Assembly: GCA_034509925.1 (NCBI GenBank)
Contig: CM067530.1
Coordinates: 4,002,501-4,066,500 of the forward strand
Direction of reading: 5' to 3'
Source: Hirudinaria manillensis
Lineage: Eukaryota > Annelida > Clitellata > Hirudinida > Hirudinidae
DNA: 64,000 bases
Positions 61,443-64,000 of this stretch are shown piece after piece. Each line of letters opens with the position of its first letter. Within the stretch, counting starts at the first letter, position 1. Made by a program: the position numbers and the translations under genes. The notes beneath the pieces are model-generated. The model was not told where the DNA came from. It saw only the letters and a list, made by a program, of their open reading frames with translations, and did no database searches.

Positions 61443-63890
61443 TCAGACGAAAGGCTCGATGTTTATCTCGAAGGCGGAGCAGGGTCGTTTCAGGTCAAAG
61501 TTTTCGACGACCTCGGGGTGGAGGGCGCCCATCCTGCCGACGGGTCGACCGCGGACCACCACCTCCGTGCACAGTTCAGTGAAGTAAGTCGGATCTGCAA
61601 GAGGTTAGAAAACGTAAACAACTGTGTTAACCTTTCAATGGCTATCAAATTGTGATGGTGTTTATATATTGTATATAAATCATTGGCATCATAGAATATT
61701 TATAAGATATAATTAATTAATATGCAGAGAGTATAATTAAGCAGTATAATTAATAATTATCCCTTTGGATAGAACCTCCTGGATGTTTGCATTGCATGTT
61801 CATAATTTCATTTACAAGTTTTCTTTAAAGTTATCCATTAAAACTTCAATCAATCAAAGCAAATGAATTCTTATCAAGTAATGAATATTCATAGCACAAA
61901 TAATAACAGGCCAGTGTACATTACAGGCACATTTCCGTCCAATACGCATTTTGTTTCCTGACCTTCGACGGGCACGAGACGATACTCCTCGTCCTTCACT
62001 TCGAGCAGCTGCATGACCCTGTCCAGGAGGCCGTGGACGACTTCCAGACCGGACGTCTTGTCATGGTAGACTGCGCACAGACGCCTCTCGTTGCGGCACC
62101 CGACGTCTGGAAAAGAAGCGAACGAATTGAATCTTTCAAGTTCGCCCCGGCTTTGCAGAAGTGTTGTTGAACAAAAACATTTTAAAAACTCTCCCCAATA
62201 AATAAACTAATCTAACTCTGCTACTCCTACACATGCCATAGATTCACCATGATTCTATAGCTCCCCCATTCAGCTCCAAAATAAGTATAATAATAATTAT
62301 TATTATATAATAAAGATAGCTATAACTAATAGTTATAACTTCGACTCACCACTCTGGTCGTCCTTGAGTATAACGTCCGAGATCTCGAAGAGTTTGAGAG
62401 GGATCGGCATGTGCCTGTTGTTGCCGATGGTCTTCAAGATGCCCGGCAGGAGAGTCGTTCTGGCAACCTGAAGTCGCACATTCGCATCAGCACAACAGCA
62501 GGCAATATATGTCACAAACACTCGATTAGGAAATGCATATGACTAGCAACACTATAAATTGTGATGGTAGTTATATGATAATAATAATAATAAATTATTG
62601 TTAATAATTTAAGCAATAATGTAGTAACTAGTGATCGACCGGGGCGACAATTTTAGCCGGGACCAGGGCCGGGGTAGGGGGAGCGGTTGCCGGGGGCAGC
62701 CGGGACCGGGGTTCAGGCGGGCCGGGGTTGGGGAGGCCATCTATAATAACGTTACCTAACGGTGCTTTTATTCTCTAAACATGTTGTAAACGTCAAATAA
62801 TATATAAGTATGCTTATTATGTCAAAGAGATTCTGTAAAACCTGTAAAAAAAAATTTTCACAATGACAACTCTTCCACGTTCCGTTGTGAAAACTTAGAA
62901 AAACATTAAATCGTTGATGGAATCTCATGAAAATCAAATCTTATTGAATACTAATTGATTACTGTTTTGTGAAGGCCATAGTGATGAAAGTTAAACGGTA
63001 ATTTTTTTAAAATTCATAGTTTTAAGGACATCATTCCAGTTTCCAGCCAATGATGTTTATTTAACTCCATTGAGTTAAGGAAACTTTCTCAGGCTCCTTT
63101 CGATGGGAGGGTGCCTGCACCTTGTTCGGGAACAGAGGAGGGTCATTCAAGCAAGGACAACGACCTGTGAGAAGAAGTATTGAGAGAAGAAGCTTCCGAA
63201 ATTACGGGAAAGAAAGCACCCGAAGCAGAGAGGGAATTGGAGGCTTACCTCTCAAAAAAGCGCATAAATAGAACGGACGACCCACTGGCCTACTGGAAAA
63301 TTTACAGGAGCGAGTTACCAGGCTTGGCGAAGCTGGCAAAGATTTACCTAAGTCCACCTCCCAGTTCAAGTGATAGTGAACTGGAGTTTAAAGTGGCACA
63401 GTCTATTCAAAAAGGGAGAATTAGACTGTTGCCCAAAAATGTTGAAACTTTAGTATTCATTAAGTATAACTTAAGAGCTCTATCGTACTCCACTAATTTG
63501 CCGGCTGTACCTGAGGACTTTAACTCTCCGAACGATATATTTTATGATTCGTCGGATGATGAATAAATTTTATTTAAGTTGACAAAGCTAAAAATTCGAC
63601 TTTTGTTTACCCCCGGCTAAACCCCGGTTGAATTTAAGCCGGGGCGGTACCGGGGCCGGGGAATGTTAAAAAGCCGGGACCGGGGCCGGGGAATGTTAAA
63701 AAGCCGGGACCGGGGCCGGGACCCCGGTGGTAAAAAAGGCCGGGGTTCAGCCGGGTCCGGGGTCCCCGGTCGTTCACTAGTAGTAACAACAGGAAACCTG
63801 AAATTCCAGTGTCTTAGGATTGCTGATGTGAGCAGCTGGAATGTCTTCGATCTTGTGGTGCAACTTTCCAGCCAGGTCATCCTTAGGACA
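61443..63890 (-). CDS. FARSB: Phenylalanine--tRNA ligase beta subunit, cytosolic (last four exons; 5' part outside window)
   Basis: Exons in transcript order: 63890-63798, 62467-62350, 62106-61963 and 61594-61443. Together they cover about 168 C-terminal residues, and phases close across all joins. Conserved blocks are [75 protein letters not shown] and the end FEINIEPFV, all matching the catalytic-like core of eukaryotic FARSB. With FARSA it forms the heterotetramer that charges tRNA-Phe in the cytosol. The intron between the first two listed exons contains a hAT transposon. Upstream exons lie beyond 64000. Confidence 0.95.
62621..62628. repeat. Target-site duplication, left copy (GTAGTAAC)
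   Basis: Matches 63780-63787 exactly; borders the hAT element. Confidence 0.92.
62629..63779. mobile_element. Internally deleted hAT-superfamily DNA transposon with 8-bp target duplication
   Basis: The element is 1,151 bases long. Its ends are inverted repeats differing at one base within the first 16 (TAGTGATCGACCGGGG on the left; TAGTGAACGACCGGGG from the right). It is flanked by the perfect 8-bp duplication GTAGTAAC at 62621-62628 and 63780-63787. TAG-type ends and 8-bp duplications are diagnostic of hAT. Both subterminal regions are very rich in CCGGGG motifs, and one unit of about 30 bases is repeated near 63653-63715. The interior keeps the transposase C-terminal domain and a decayed zinc-finger-like stretch, so most of the transposase has been lost. 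Mobility would need a helper transposase. Confidence 0.95.
63180..63566 (+). pseudogene. hAT transposase C-terminal dimerisation domain fragment
   Basis: A 128-codon frame. [20 protein letters not shown] is followed by [20 protein letters not shown] and [15 protein letters not shown], the standard hAT C-terminal dimerisation signature. The usual S-ER-FS-G block is weakened ([11 protein letters not shown]), a sign of decay. The end is acidic. About 300 bases upstream, near 62818-62925, a C-x2-C and His pattern resembling a BED finger survives with stops and a frame change. The catalytic DDE segments are absent. Confidence 0.85.
63780..63787. repeat. Target-site duplication, right copy (GTAGTAAC)
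   Basis: Matches 62621-62628 exactly. It lies only 10 bases inside the FARSB intron from the 5' splice site at 63797/63798. Confidence 0.92.
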
Positions 63891-64000
63891 CTGGAGAATC
63901 GAAGTCATTAATATTAATTTCAAAGTCCTAAGAATGCTTGAACAGCCACGTTACATTTGACAAATAATTAACTAGAGAGTAAGTAGATAATTTCTAACAA

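Overview
This window looks like nuclear DNA from an invertebrate metazoan. It is AT-rich and intron-rich, with short exons joined at GT-AG borders and AATAAA signals. It is full of GAT/ATC, ATT and GGAT microsatellites and has scattered TTAGGG-type tracts. The conserved genes are animal-type: a MEKK2/3 kinase with a PB1 domain, ARPC2, ELOVL6, ECHDC3, an FKBP14-like ER protein, TIM17 and FARSB. I cannot fix the phylum from sequence alone. There are no prokaryotic operons, rRNA, tRNA or CRISPR arrays that I could support.

Layout. 1-3.2 kb: an R2-type site-specific non-LTR retrotransposon on the minus strand, its 3' end cut by the window edge and its ORF broken by one stop. 5.8-9.6 kb: ECHDC3 (+). 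10.6-12.4 kb: a single-RRM RNA-binding protein of the RBM14/RBM4 type (+). 13.1-13.9 kb: an intronless ELOVL6-like elongase (+). 14-21 kb: a gene-poor, microsatellite-dense stretch that probably holds the 5' UTR of the next gene. 21.2-27.6 kb: a 13-exon MAP3K2/3 gene (+) carrying a 361-bp perfect GGAT array in one intron. 29.7-32.9 kb: ARPC2 (-), head-to-head with an SR splicing factor at 33.4-34.5 kb (+). 34.9-35.3 kb: a fold-back element with telomere-like DNA in its loop.

35.4-52.5 kb, all on the minus strand: a tandem array of three ubiquitin-specific-protease (USP, peptidase C19) paralogues plus a truncated fourth copy. I assembled them exon by exon. The catalytic half keeps nearly identical exon lengths and phases in all copies. 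The N-terminal half differs: USP-1 and USP-2 share an unrecognised N-terminal module, USP-1 has one extra 135-residue exon, and USP-3 carries a long charged, disordered-looking exon instead. A truncated CR1/Jockey-like retroelement sits in the duplicated 5' flank of USP-2 only.

53.8-58.2 kb: two tandem TIM17 genes (-), the upper one head-to-head with an FKBP14-like gene at 58.7-60.1 kb (+). 61.4-63.9 kb: the last four exons of FARSB (-). A 1,151-bp internally deleted hAT transposon with intact terminal repeats and an 8-bp target duplication lies in one of its introns.

Most genes are unrelated housekeeping functions: mitochondrial enzyme and import, actin nucleation, fatty-acid elongation, tRNA charging, ER folding and splicing. 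The most distinctive feature is the recently expanded, N-terminally diversified USP array. Exon borders were read by eye from splice signals, reading phase and family conservation. They should be accurate in most cases but are not backed by transcripts.
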